Made by a program: the position numbers and the translations under genes
Part shown: positions 27,723 to 36,179 of the stretch, piece by piece
Position numbering within the stretch: position 1 is the stretch's first letter
Layout: every line of letters begins with the position of its first letter
Assembly (NCBI RefSeq): GCF_016238445.1
Contig: NZ_JABANU010000004.1
Coordinates: forward strand, 52,712-116,711
DNA from: Staphylococcus canis
GTDB taxonomy: Bacteria > Bacillota > Bacilli > Staphylococcales > Staphylococcaceae
Direction: 5' to 3'
DNA: 64,000 nt
Notes under the pieces: generated by a model
Told to the model about the DNA's origin: nothing
Seen by the model: the letters and a program-made list of their open reading frames with translations, nothing else
The model's database searches: none

Positions 27723-28589
27723 ATGAATCAAGAATGGTATCAACAATTACCACTGAACGATGTGCGCAATGTCATACCTGTAAGCGGTGGTGATGTTAAT
27801 CAAGCGTACCGAGTTGAAACGGAAACTGAGACGTATTTTTTACTTGTTCAACCTGGGCGTGATGCATCATTTTATGAAGCGGAGATAGCAGGACTCAAAG
27901 CATTTGAAGCAGCAGAGATTACAGCACCAGTCGTTATCGCAAGTGGAGAAATTGAAAACGACGCTTACCTTTTGCTTAGTTATTTAGAAGAAGGGCATAC
28001 AGGAAGCCAAGAAGCGCTCGGTCAACTTGTTGCTAAATTACATCAAACCTATTCAGAACAAGGTCAATTTGGATTTGAACTACCTTATGAAGGACGTGAC
28101 ATTAGTTTTGACAATACTTGGACAGATACGTGGGTAGACTTATTTATCCATCAACGTATTGATGTACTCGCAGAGCGTATACGTCAAGAGCAACTATGGT
28201 CACCTGAAGATGATGAATTGTTTGAAGAAGTACGTCAGATTATGATTGAAACATTGCGTCAACATGATAGCAAACCATCATTACTGCATGGAGACTTGTG
28301 GGGTGGTAATTATATGTTTTTAACAGATGGACAGCCAGCACTATTTGATCCAGCTCCACTATACGGCGATCGAGAGTTTGATTTAGGAGCAACACGTGTA
28401 TTTGGTGGGTTTACACAAGCGTTTTACGATGCTTATCATGAAGCGTATCCTTTAACAGAAGGCGCAACATTGCGAATCCAATTTTATGAATTATATTTAT
28501 TATTAGTACATTTAGTGAAGTTTGGCTCTATGTATCATCATAGTGTTAAACGGACAATGGAGGCGATAGCTCATGCGTCATCTTCATAA
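27723..28589 (+). CDS. Fructosamine-kinase family protein
   Basis: 288 residues. The aminoglycoside-phosphotransferase-like fold shows the catalytic loop LLHGDLWGGNYMF (near residue 190) and the metal-binding FDPAPLYGDREFDLG. N-terminal VSGGDVNQAYRVE is the nucleotide-binding loop. Bacterial members phosphorylate fructosamines or ribulosamines on glycated proteins, a deglycation repair role; the exact substrate is not shown. GGGGG-type ribosome binding site. It overlaps the next gene by 17 bases. Confidence 0.88.
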   Translation: MNQEWYQQLPLNDVRNVIPVSGGDVNQAYRVETETETYFLLVQPGRDASFYEAEIAGLKAFEAAEITAPVVIASGEIENDAYLLLSYLEEGHTGSQEALGQLVAKLHQTYSEQGQFGFELPYEGRDISFDNTWTDTWVDLFIHQRIDVLAERIRQEQLWSPEDDELFEEVRQIMIETLRQHDSKPSLLHGDLWGGNYMFLTDGQPALFDPAPLYGDREFDLGATRVFGGFTQAFYDAYHEAYPLTEGATLRIQFYELYLLLVHLVKFGSMYHHSVKRTMEAIAHASSS

Positions 28590-29019
28590 AATTGTCCCTG
28601 TACTTTGGATGATCGCAATAGTTTGGTTAGCCATCATATTTCCACGCTTGCCTGAACTTGTCGGAACGCACTTTTCATTCAGTGGTCATGCAGATGAAAT
28701 GGGCTCAAAAAGTCAACTTTGGATTGTACCTATTGTATTTTTAATTTTGTGGGTAGTGATTACATTACTTGCGACATTCGCACCAAAACTAGAAAAAAAT
28801 CTAAATCAAGCGAGAACAGAAGGTACAGAAGCACGTATTAGAGGTACGTTGACACTATTTACTGTTGTGCAAATTGGAATTTGGATACTCTATAGCGCAC
28901 ATTTATACCTATTGTCTCATAATCAGGATCGCATTCCAGGTTGGTTAATGCTTGCGCTGTTTATAATCATCGTTATCGCATTCATTTATAAAGTGCGACA
29001 ATCATTACGCTATCGATAA
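28573..29019 (+). CDS. DUF1648-type small membrane protein
   Basis: 148 residues with four hydrophobic segments. After the first, FPRLPELVGTHFSFSGHADEMGSK matches the DUF1648 pattern (P, H, then G..D..G.K). The domain also occurs in SdpI-type immunity and signalling proteins, but this copy is minimal and the role is unknown. Its start lies inside the preceding gene, so translation is coupled. Terminator follows. Confidence 0.75.
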   Translation: MRHLHKIVPVLWMIAIVWLAIIFPRLPELVGTHFSFSGHADEMGSKSQLWIVPIVFLILWVVITLLATFAPKLEKNLNQARTEGTEARIRGTLTLFTVVQIGIWILYSAHLYLLSHNQDRIPGWLMLALFIIIVIAFIYKVRQSLRYR

Positions 29020-29034
29020 ATCGTATCAATTGAT

Positions 29035-29094
29035 AAAAACCACTCGCATGGTCACTCGTTGAATAACGAGGACGATGTGCAGTGGTTTTTGTGT
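29035..29094 (+). terminator. Terminator after DUF1648 gene
   Basis: Stem AAAACCACTCGCAT/ATGTGCAGTGGTTTT (internal mismatch), ending in TTTTTG. Confidence 0.75.
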
Positions 29095-29099
29095 TTCAA

Positions 29100-29725
29100 G
29101 TAAAGTTTTCAATGTGTAGTGGGAGGCGATTGACGGCATTTCGAGAGCTGAATTCTCGACAGAATTTCGCAATGTGCAGGTGTTAAATGAACAAATGCGA
29201 TTGTACGCATTTGTAAGAACCACTAACGTCTGGAGGTTTAATATGATGTTAATCTTTAAATATGTAACTCCATCCGAAGTGGTTCTTTAGAATTCAAACC
29301 GCTTCCTCAATGACCTTTTGCCATATTTGGTGGGAGGCGATGAACGGTGTTTCAAAAGCAGAATTATCGGTAGAACTCCACATCTTGATAAAATCAAATT
29401 ACGATTTTACAAGCTGTTACGTTCTACTCTAATTCTAACCGCTTTTTCAACAACCTTGGTGATAGACGGTGTTTCGGAAGTAGCGTTCTCGGCAGAACTT
29501 TCGCTTCGCTGCAAAACTAAAAAACAGTTTTGAGCGTAGCTGTCGTTCTGCTCAAACGCTAAGCACTTCCTCAACAACCTTAGATGATATGCGGTGGGAG
29601 GCGATAGACGGCATTTCGGAAGCAGGATTCTCGACAGAATTTCATAATGCGCTAAAATTAAAAACCAATTTTTACGCATTATTCTATTCTGCTTGAATCC
29701 TAACCGCTTCCTCAATGACCTTAGA
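29100..29725. repeat. Array 2 of nested stem-loop repeats
   Basis: A divergent module at about 29100-29200 is followed by modules starting near 29292, 29432 and 29551 and a partial one at about 29695. The module at 29551-29701 shows the architecture best. AGGATT (29624) pairs with AATCCT (29696), CAGAAT (29635) with ATTCTG (29686), and ATAATGCG (29644) with CGCATTAT (29675). The neighbouring module uses AGCGTT/AACGCT and CAGAAC/GTTCTG instead. Linkers keep GGTGGGAGGCGAT. The modules at 29292 and 29432 are nearly identical to those at 8298 and 8438. The array abuts the 3' end of the Yip1-like gene. Confidence 0.85.
29243..29290 (+). CDS. Possible 15-residue leader ORF at head of repeat array
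   Basis: ATG-initiated frame MMLIFKYVTPSEVVL behind TGGAGG at 7 bases. Its last seven codons (TPSEVVL-stop) are also found, as TLSEVVL-stop, at the head of array 1 (8133-8156). It could be a leader peptide or chance within a conserved repeat. Confidence 0.25.
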   Translation: MMLIFKYVTPSEVVL

Positions 29726-30323
29726 TGAATAGCATTGGTATTAGTATGAATAGGATGATGTAGATGATGATGAAGGTCCATGATGTTTTTTTGCTTAGGT
29801 GTAGTGTGGAGTGTAGTATGACTCCGAATAGCCATGCGCTGATGAGTGTTGTTAGTCTGATTAGGCCAAGTTTGGTGTTGCCTGGGTCAAAGATGTTGAG
29901 TGAATCGATAGAGATTTGTTGTGGGTCGATGTTTGCGATCCATTGTATCACGAGTATGATGAGTGCGATTATGCCTGTGATGATCGTATAACGTAAGATG
30001 CTGGCAAACATGGATTTGGCGCGTGCGTCTGATTTAAAGATTTTTGCGATGACAAAGACAATGAGCATTGAGAGTCCAATTGTGAACCATACGCTAATTA
30101 CAGCACCGATTGCGCCACCGTATTTTGCGATAGTTGCGCTTTGTTCTGCTTGTTGCTTGGATAGACCACTGTCGATAAGTGTTTGTGTAATGTCTGTTAC
30201 AAGCATGCTAAGTATGGCAGTGATAATGGAAATGATGAAAACGAGAAGAATTTTGAGTGCCACTTTTGGATGGTTGCGATCTTGTTCGAATGACTCAATA
30301 TGTAAGGGTTTTGAATACTGCAT
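29721..30323 (-). CDS. Yip1-domain membrane protein
   Basis: 200 residues with five hydrophobic segments (first at about 27-48) and the Yip1-type arrangement: short cytosolic N-terminus, VTDITQTLIDSGLSKQQAEQSATI between segments, FASILRYTIITGIIALIIL centrally, and a C-terminal ILFILIPMLFI. Function of bacterial members is unknown. Its stop codon lies at the edge of repeat array 2. A GGAGG-type ribosome binding site precedes the start. Confidence 0.7.
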   Translation of the reverse strand: MQYSKPLHIESFEQDRNHPKVALKILLVFIISIITAILSMLVTDITQTLIDSGLSKQQAEQSATIAKYGGAIGAVISVWFTIGLSMLIVFVIAKIFKSDARAKSMFASILRYTIITGIIALIILVIQWIANIDPQQISIDSLNIFDPGNTKLGLIRLTTLISAWLFGVILHSTLHLSKKTSWTFIIIYIILFILIPMLFI

Positions 30324-30469
30324 TATATACCTCCTGATATTATAATTTTCGACTTCATTATAACATTATTATGGAACTGTAAAAGAGAAGATTTCGTAAA
30401 TATAAAAAATAATGATAAATAGAAATTCACTTTAATATTAAAGAAATTGTAAAAACTTTGAGTTTCATA

Positions 30470-30497
30470 TTTCACCAGACGTATTTTATGTTATGAT
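30470..30497 (+). promoter_or_regulatory. Promoter for YknXYZ-like operon
   Basis: TTTCAC (30470-30475), 16-base spacer, then TATGAT (30492-30497) with a TG one base upstream giving an extended -10. Confidence 0.5.
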
Positions 30498-30536
30498 GCA
30501 AAGGGTTACAAAATTTGAAATAAGGAGCGGTGTCAT

Positions 30537-31598
30537 GTGAAAAAGAAAACACTTATCATCTTATCAGTGATTGGTGTCTTACTCTTAATCGGTATTGCTT
30601 TGTTAGTGAAAGCTTTCGGTCAAGGTGGTCAAGACGACAAAAAAGGATACGATACATATAAAGTCCAAAAAGAAAGTCCAATTCGCGTAACGGGGAAAGT
30701 TTCGCCGAATTCAGTTAAAACATATCAAAATAATTCTCAAATAGGTGATTTTGTGAGCGTACAAGTTGAGGATGGTCAATTTGTTCAACAAGGAACGCCT
30801 TTATTGAATTATGATTTAGATTCAACACAACGCCAAAAGTTAGTAGATCAACTTAATGAAGCAGAGTCTCAAGGAGATCAACAACAAATTGATCAAGCGA
30901 TTAAACAATTAAATCGTTATGACGGACAAGTATACAATAGTGTTAATGCGACATTTAGTGGAACGGTTGAAATCGTCAATCAAGGTAACGTCAATGACGG
31001 AACGCCGATTTTACGACTCATTTCGAATGAACCTGAAATTCAAACAACTGTGTCAGAGTTTGATTTAGATAAGATTAAAGTCGGTGACGACGTTAAAGTC
31101 ACAGTGACTAGCAATGGTAAAACAGGAAACGGAAAAATCACACGAATTGCGCAATTGCCGACAAGTTATGATACAGAAGCAAACGCAAGTGCGGGGGCAG
31201 GTGCTACTCCGGCGATGAGCGGTGCGTCAGAAGGTGATGAAGCACAGTCATCATTAACAACAAATAACCCAGTCGACCGAGATCCTGAACTTGGCAAAGG
31301 GAATGAAACATCGAAGTATCAAGTTATGATTGGAGAATTAGATTTTGATGTAAAAAATGGATATACCGTTGAAGCGACAATACCATTAGACACAATCAAA
31401 ATTCCGAAAAGTGCATTAACGAAAGATAATCGCGTATTTGTCGTTGACGATAAAGGCTATGCACATAAGAGAAAAATTCAGTTTGACGATAATAATGGCG
31501 ATATTATGATTCAAAAAGGTCTAAAAGTGAATGAAAAAATCATCAAAAACCCTGACAATAAAATCAAAGACGGTAAAAAAGTCGAGGTGTCTGAATGA
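30537..31598 (+). CDS. Membrane fusion (adaptor) protein of MacAB/YknXYZ-type exporter
   Basis: 353 residues starting with GTG, AAGGAG 9 bases before. One N-terminal membrane anchor (about 5-25) is followed by a barrel-sandwich hybrid half (VRVTGKVSPNSVKTYQNNSQ), a very short hairpin rich in Gln, a second lipoyl half (NATFSGTVEIVNQGNVNDGTPILRLI) and a beta-barrel (VSEFDLDKIKVGDDVKVTV). This is the HlyD/YknX layout. It should link the MacB-like permease to the wall side. Overlaps the ATPase gene by 4 bases (ATGA). Confidence 0.85.
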   Translation: MKKKTLIILSVIGVLLLIGIALLVKAFGQGGQDDKKGYDTYKVQKESPIRVTGKVSPNSVKTYQNNSQIGDFVSVQVEDGQFVQQGTPLLNYDLDSTQRQKLVDQLNEAESQGDQQQIDQAIKQLNRYDGQVYNSVNATFSGTVEIVNQGNVNDGTPILRLISNEPEIQTTVSEFDLDKIKVGDDVKVTVTSNGKTGNGKITRIAQLPTSYDTEANASAGAGATPAMSGASEGDEAQSSLTTNNPVDRDPELGKGNETSKYQVMIGELDFDVKNGYTVEATIPLDTIKIPKSALTKDNRVFVVDDKGYAHKRKIQFDDNNGDIMIQKGLKVNEKIIKNPDNKIKDGKKVEVSE

Positions 31599-32281
31599 TA
31601 GAGCTTGTCGATATTAATCGTCATTTTAAAAATGGTAACGAGACTAATCACATTCTTAAAGATATTAATTTGCGTATCGATAAGGGTGAATTCGTCGCAA
31701 TCATGGGGCCATCTGGGTCAGGGAAGAGTACACTGATTAATATTCTTGGATTTATCGACCGTGGTTATGACGGAGATTACTATTTTAATGGCGAGAATTA
31801 TCAAAAGCGTTCAGACAATGAGCTTGCGGAAATTCGAAATGAAACAGTAGGGTTTGTATTTCAAAACTTTAAGCTGATTCAAAATAATACAATCCTTGAA
31901 AATGTGAGTATTCCGCTTCTTTATGCAGGGATGAATGCACGTGAGCGTAAATCACGTGTTGTTGAGATGCTGCATAATGTAGGTTTGTTTGATAAGGAAA
32001 ATTTAGTGCCAAATAAATTGTCTGGTGGTCAGCAACAACGTGTAGCGATTGCACGTGCTATTGTAAATAATCCGAAGTTTATTATTGCTGATGAACCAAC
32101 AGGAGCGTTAGATTCTAAAACATCCAAAGATATCATGGCGTTATTTATGAAATTGAATCAAGAACAAGGGACAACGATGATTGTTGTCACACACGACCCT
32201 AAAGTTGCGCAACAAGCAGACCGTGTGATTCATATTTTAGACGGCCGCGTGCAACGAGAAGAGGTGAACACACATGAGTAA
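31595..32281 (+). CDS. MacB/YknY-type ABC ATPase
   Basis: 228 residues. Walker A GPSGSGKST, Q-loop VFQNFKLI, signature LSGGQQQRVAIARA, Walker B FIIADEPTGALDSKT and switch VVTHD are complete. It belongs to the LolD/MacB ATPase group that drives mechanotransmission exporters. Overlaps both neighbours, so a three-gene operon. Confidence 0.92.
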   Translation: MIELVDINRHFKNGNETNHILKDINLRIDKGEFVAIMGPSGSGKSTLINILGFIDRGYDGDYYFNGENYQKRSDNELAEIRNETVGFVFQNFKLIQNNTILENVSIPLLYAGMNARERKSRVVEMLHNVGLFDKENLVPNKLSGGQQQRVAIARAIVNNPKFIIADEPTGALDSKTSKDIMALFMKLNQEQGTTMIVVTHDPKVAQQADRVIHILDGRVQREEVNTHE

Positions 32282-33449
32282 TTTAGCGAATATTATCAGT
32301 GTGTCGCTACGTTCGATTTTAAAAAATAAGCGTCGGAATATCTTTACCATGATTGGGATTATTATCGGGATTGCTGCGGTAATTACGATTATGTCGCTAG
32401 GTAATGGATTTAAACAAACAGCAAATGAACAATTTAGTGATGCAGGTGCTGCAAAGGATGCCGCCCTCATTAACTTCATCGCCAAAAACTTTGACAATCC
32501 TAATCCAGAACCGTTTACAGATGCGGATCTTGATCTTGCGAGACAGGTAAAAGGTGTGAAAGATGCGCGTATTAAAGAAGATGATACATTAGGTCTATCG
32601 TCAGAAGCGCGCACGCCAGACCAACAAACTGACATTTCAATCATTAAAGTAGATTCACTGACGAATGCAAGTGAGGGAGATGGATTTACGACAGATGATA
32701 ACGATATGAAAAATCGCGTAGTGACTTTGTCTTCTCAAGTAGCAGATGAGTTGTTCAAAGGAGATGCTGTAGGGAAAACAGTCTATATTGATGATATGGG
32801 TTTTAAAGTCGTAGGCATTGCAGATGATATGCAAGTACCAGATGCTGTGAAAATGCCAACACAAACAGCAAATCGTTATCTACCAAATCTCAAGTCATCT
32901 TTTCCACAACTTGAAATAAAGTTTGATGAAAATGCGAAGAAGAAAGATATTGCAAATGACGTTGCTAAAAAATTAAATCAAAATGGTTCAGCTACAAGTG
33001 ATGGGGAATATCAGTATGTTGATATGGAAGAAGCGTTGAAGAGTATTGGAAAAATCTTTGACGGTATCACTTACTTTGTGGCAGCTGTTGCAGGCATCTC
33101 GCTATTTATTGCGGGTATCGGTGTCATGAATGTGATGTATATTTCAGTTGCAGAACGTACTGAAGAAATAGCAATTCGCCGTGCTTTTGGTGCTAAGGGA
33201 CGCGATATTGAACTTCAATTTTTAATTGAAAGTGTCATTTTATGTCTAATTGGTGGAATTATCGGACTCATTATTGGTATTTTAATCGCATCTTTAGTGG
33301 ATGTGTTAACACCTGAGTATATTAAGAGTGCCGTCAGTCTTGGTTCTATCCTTTTAGCAGTAGGCGTTTCTACATTAATTGGTGTAGTGTTTGGTTGGAT
33401 TCCTGCACGTGCAGCATCGAAAAAAGAATTAATTGATATTATTAAATAA
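32274..33449 (+). CDS. MacB/YknZ-type ABC permease
   Basis: 391 residues: one N-terminal membrane segment (MIGIIIGIAAVITIMSLG), a large extracytoplasmic domain (about 45-265), then three C-terminal segments containing GIGVMNVMYISVAERTEEIAIRRAFGAKGRDI, the FtsX/MacB hallmark. With the adaptor and ATPase it should expel peptides or toxic amphiphiles, as B. subtilis YknWXYZ does with SdpC; the substrate here is not known. The lipase-associated amphipathic peptide genes lie just beyond the shared terminator on the other strand. Confidence 0.9.
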   Translation: MSNLANIISVSLRSILKNKRRNIFTMIGIIIGIAAVITIMSLGNGFKQTANEQFSDAGAAKDAALINFIAKNFDNPNPEPFTDADLDLARQVKGVKDARIKEDDTLGLSSEARTPDQQTDISIIKVDSLTNASEGDGFTTDDNDMKNRVVTLSSQVADELFKGDAVGKTVYIDDMGFKVVGIADDMQVPDAVKMPTQTANRYLPNLKSSFPQLEIKFDENAKKKDIANDVAKKLNQNGSATSDGEYQYVDMEEALKSIGKIFDGITYFVAAVAGISLFIAGIGVMNVMYISVAERTEEIAIRRAFGAKGRDIELQFLIESVILCLIGGIIGLIIGILIASLVDVLTPEYIKSAVSLGSILLAVGVSTLIGVVFGWIPARAASKKELIDIIK

Positions 33450-33450
33450 G

Positions 33451-33493
33451 AAAAAGTTGGTCTCATACGTTTGATGTATGGACCAACTTTTTG
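33451..33493. terminator. Bidirectional terminator (copy 1)
   Basis: Stem AAAAAGTTGGTC..ATAC/GTAT..GACCAACTTTTT between the YknZ-like permease gene and the peptide gene on the other strand. A nearly identical hairpin is at 35973-36011, part of a duplicated unit. Confidence 0.88.
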
Positions 33494-33497
33494 TGTA

Positions 33498-33566
33498 TTA
33501 TAAACTAAAAATAGCTTTTAAAACATTGAAGAAAGATAGAATTAATTCACCAACTGTACCACTCAT
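33498..33566 (-). CDS. 22-residue amphipathic peptide, copy 1 (PSM-like)
   Basis: Too short for normal gene calling but convincing. The ATG at 33566 follows the lipase stop by 2 bases; AAGGAGGT, the ribosome binding site, is formed by the last lipase codons; a terminator follows 4 bases after its stop. The product starts MSGTVGEL and ends NVLKAIFSL. On a helix, residues 5, 8, 9, 12, 13, 16, 19 and 20 are all large hydrophobics. Positions 3, 7, 14, 17 and 21 are polar or small. Position 10 is Leu here but Gln in copy 2. Length and amphipathicity resemble phenol-soluble modulins, but I recognise no named family. No signal peptide. Confidence 0.65.
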   Translation of the reverse strand: MSGTVGELILSFFNVLKAIFSL

Positions 33567-33568
33567 AA

Positions 33569-35792
33569 TTATAGGACCTCCTTCACTTTAGAAGATACAA
33601 CTTTTTCAGCAGCGACAAGGTCATCTGCTAAATTGTGCCAGAATTTTTGAAGTTCTTCTACAGGATGTGATAAATCCAGGCCATCTTGACCTACAAAGTC
33701 AACATGATCCCAACCGTGAAGAACGTCAGTAACTTGCCAAACACCTTTTTGAATTTGATCTGTCGCTTTCACCCACGCTTGATTATCTGGATGTAGAGAA
33801 GAGACGACTGATACTAGGCCATCATTTTCTCGCCATTCTGGTTCAGCTGCTTTTCCGATGACATTCGCTGTTGCTAAGAATGGGAAGAACATATTGAGGT
33901 CTGCGCGTTGTTTACCAAGCATAGTAGGGTGTGTCGCTTCGCCTGTATATGTTTTATACACAATATTTGGATTGAGTGATGTTTTTTCGTTGAGTTCAGC
34001 AGCACCTTTACGTGTTAAATCATAAAATCCGTTATCTTCAGTTGTCCAGAGTGGATTACTATGTTTGATACGTTTATAGTAATCAAGTAGTTTTTCACCC
34101 TCACCACGTTTGATACCCCAATGATCGAGTCCAAATGTTACATTTGAATCTGCGTTAGCTAAAAATTTCGCAAAATCATAAACGAACTGTCTGACAACTG
34201 GCTCGTTACCGATTTGATCTGCGGCATGTGTGCCATTATGAGGCGTACCAATTGTAGTCATAGACGTAATCATACCGTCGTGATTACCTTCGAACAGTGG
34301 AGAAATATCGCCGCCATGTTCTTTTTGATAGGCAATCTCTTCAGGGTTTCCATTGCGTAATAGTTCTTCTAATTGACGAATCGTTTGACCGCCCATACTG
34401 TGACCAACTAAATGGACTTTTTGGCCCGGTTGCCAATCTTTGTAGACCCCTTCATATGTTTTACCGTAGCGGTCATGTCCGTATTTCGCTGCATGTGCTG
34501 CACCGTAATCAACACGGCCACCTTTATAGCTCCACAGCACGGTCGTAGTTGCTACCAAAAGCACTAATACTCGCTTCATGTGTTTCGTAACCATTTTCTT
34601 CTAAGTCATTACGGATGTTGAGTTTATTACCACCCCAGTAGTGTGATAAGAAGAATGGATTGATATCGTCTGTAAACCCATTAAAGCCGTGAACTAAAAT
34701 AATAGGATCTTGGTTTTTATAAAAGCCTTGTTTCGCTTTTTGATTCGGTTGTTCTTTTAACTTTTCAGCGTCACGTGTATTAGTTTGAGACTGAGTCGTC
34801 GCAACGTGAGCTTGTTTTAACGTTGAAAGGCCATCATCTGGTAAAGAACCATCACGCTCAGATGGTGTTGTTGTATGATTTGAACCTAGCGCTTTAGGTG
34901 CTTTAACGTCTACTTTTTCTGTTGAATCTACTTCTGTTAATTGATGTAAAGCTTGTTCAGATTTAGCTTCATTTGAAACCTCTGTTTTATCTTGAACAGG
35001 TATTTTGTCTGTTTCAGTTTGTTGTGATTGTGTTAACGGTATTTCTACTGCCGATGTTTTTTCTGTGTCTGTTTTGGATACATCAGACTCTAATTTGGAT
35101 GTTTCTGTTTGAACATCACCTAGACGTGTCTCTGTATCTACTCTAGCTTCTGATGACTGTTGTGATTGAGCTTCTTGGGTAGAGGCTTCAGTAGTACTTT
35201 CTGATGAAGTCGGTGCTTTCTCTACTGTTTCTTGAACAGGTGCGTCAACTGCTGTTGGCTCTGTTGGATTGGATTGAGCAGTTTCTTGTGTTTCACGAGA
35301 TGTTGAATTATCTAAATGAGGAGCCTCTTCCGTTATTGATGGTGCAACTTCCTCTTTTTGTGCGCTATTATCTGATTCAGCGCTATTTTGTAATGTTGAT
35401 GTTTTTTCAACTTCAGGCGGAGTAGATTCTGTTTGTTCAGATTCTACGTCTTGAGTGTCTGTCTCTTGAGTATGTGTTTCAGTTGATGATGTGTTTGCTT
35501 TTGACGTTGTAGTTGCCTCAGGAGATTGTGTATCAAAAGAAGATGTGTCTTCTGTTTCGGGAGACGTTGCTTTATGTAACGGTGTCTCTTGCGTTGATAC
35601 TGTTTCTTCAGGTAGGCTTGCTGCTTCAGATTGTTGCGTTGCCTCTGCTTCTGGTTCTGGAGTGGCATTTGGTGTAGTTGTTTCGCTTGCATTCGCTTGG
35701 TTTGCACCAACGAAAAATAAAGAAGCAATCATGATAGATGATGCACCGAAGCTTAATTTACGAATACTATATTTATGTTCTTTTTTGTTCAT
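33569..35792 (-). pseudogene. Staphylococcal prepro-lipase, broken by an 11-bp deletion
   Basis: The 5' part (35792 to 34524) encodes the YSIRK signal peptide, the long Ser/Thr/Glu propeptide and the start of the mature lipase (KNQDPIILVHGFNGF). The frame stops after SNYDRAVEL. The remaining lipase, from KGGRVDYGAAH through GHSMGGQ to KVKEVL, continues in another frame to 33569. Against the intact neighbour, AVELYYYIKGGR is reduced by 11 bases at this point. Start at 35792 chosen from GAGGTGT spacing. The mature enzyme cannot be made from this copy, but its 3' end still supplies the ribosome binding site of the peptide gene. Confidence 0.9.
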
Positions 35793-35972
35793 TGTGGACA
35801 CCTCTTCTTGTAATTTCCCCAATAATAACTGTGTCCCATAATTAAACGTTCCCTTAGTAAAAGAGTGATAGCGCTCAAAATGAAAGGGCTTTCAATTAAG
35901 TGCATATATCATATCCTATGATATTAATGATGTCAATAATCAATATATAAAATAATTTATTAAGAAGAGTAT

Positions 35973-36011
35973 AAAAAAGTTGGTCTCATACGTTTGAAGT
36001 ATGGACCAACT
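35973..36011 (-). terminator. Terminator after peptide copy 2
   Basis: On the minus strand GTTGGTCCATAC/GTATGAGACCAAC, then TTTTTT. Same hairpin as at 33451-33493. Confidence 0.88.
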
Positions 36012-36019
36012 TATGTATG

Positions 36020-36088
36020 TTATAAGCTAAAAATGGCTTTTAACACATTGAAGAAAGATTGAATTAATTCCCCAACTGTACCACTCAT
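36020..36088 (-). CDS. 22-residue amphipathic peptide, copy 2 (PSM-like)
   Basis: Same length as copy 1 and differing only at residue 10 (Gln instead of Leu), so the polar helix face (Gly3, Glu7, Gln10, Asn14, Lys17, Ser21) is complete. The AAGGAGGT site and 6-base spacing are retained. Several codons differ synonymously from copy 1 (for example GGG/GGT at Gly6 and GCC/GCT at Ala18), suggesting protein-level selection. The upstream lipase has lost its in-frame tail, so coupling to lipase translation is broken here. Confidence 0.65.
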   Translation of the reverse strand: MSGTVGELIQSFFNVLKAIFSL

Positions 36089-36179
36089 AATTATAGAACC
36101 TCCTTCACTTTAGATGATACTACCTTTTCAGCAGCAACAAGGTCTTCCGCTAAATTATGCCAAAACTTTTGAACCTCTT

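Noticed and set aside
35204..35841. Plus-strand frames over the lipase propeptides (also at 37736-38173)
   Set aside because: Antisense shadows of Ser/Thr/Glu-rich codons; no ribosome binding sites.
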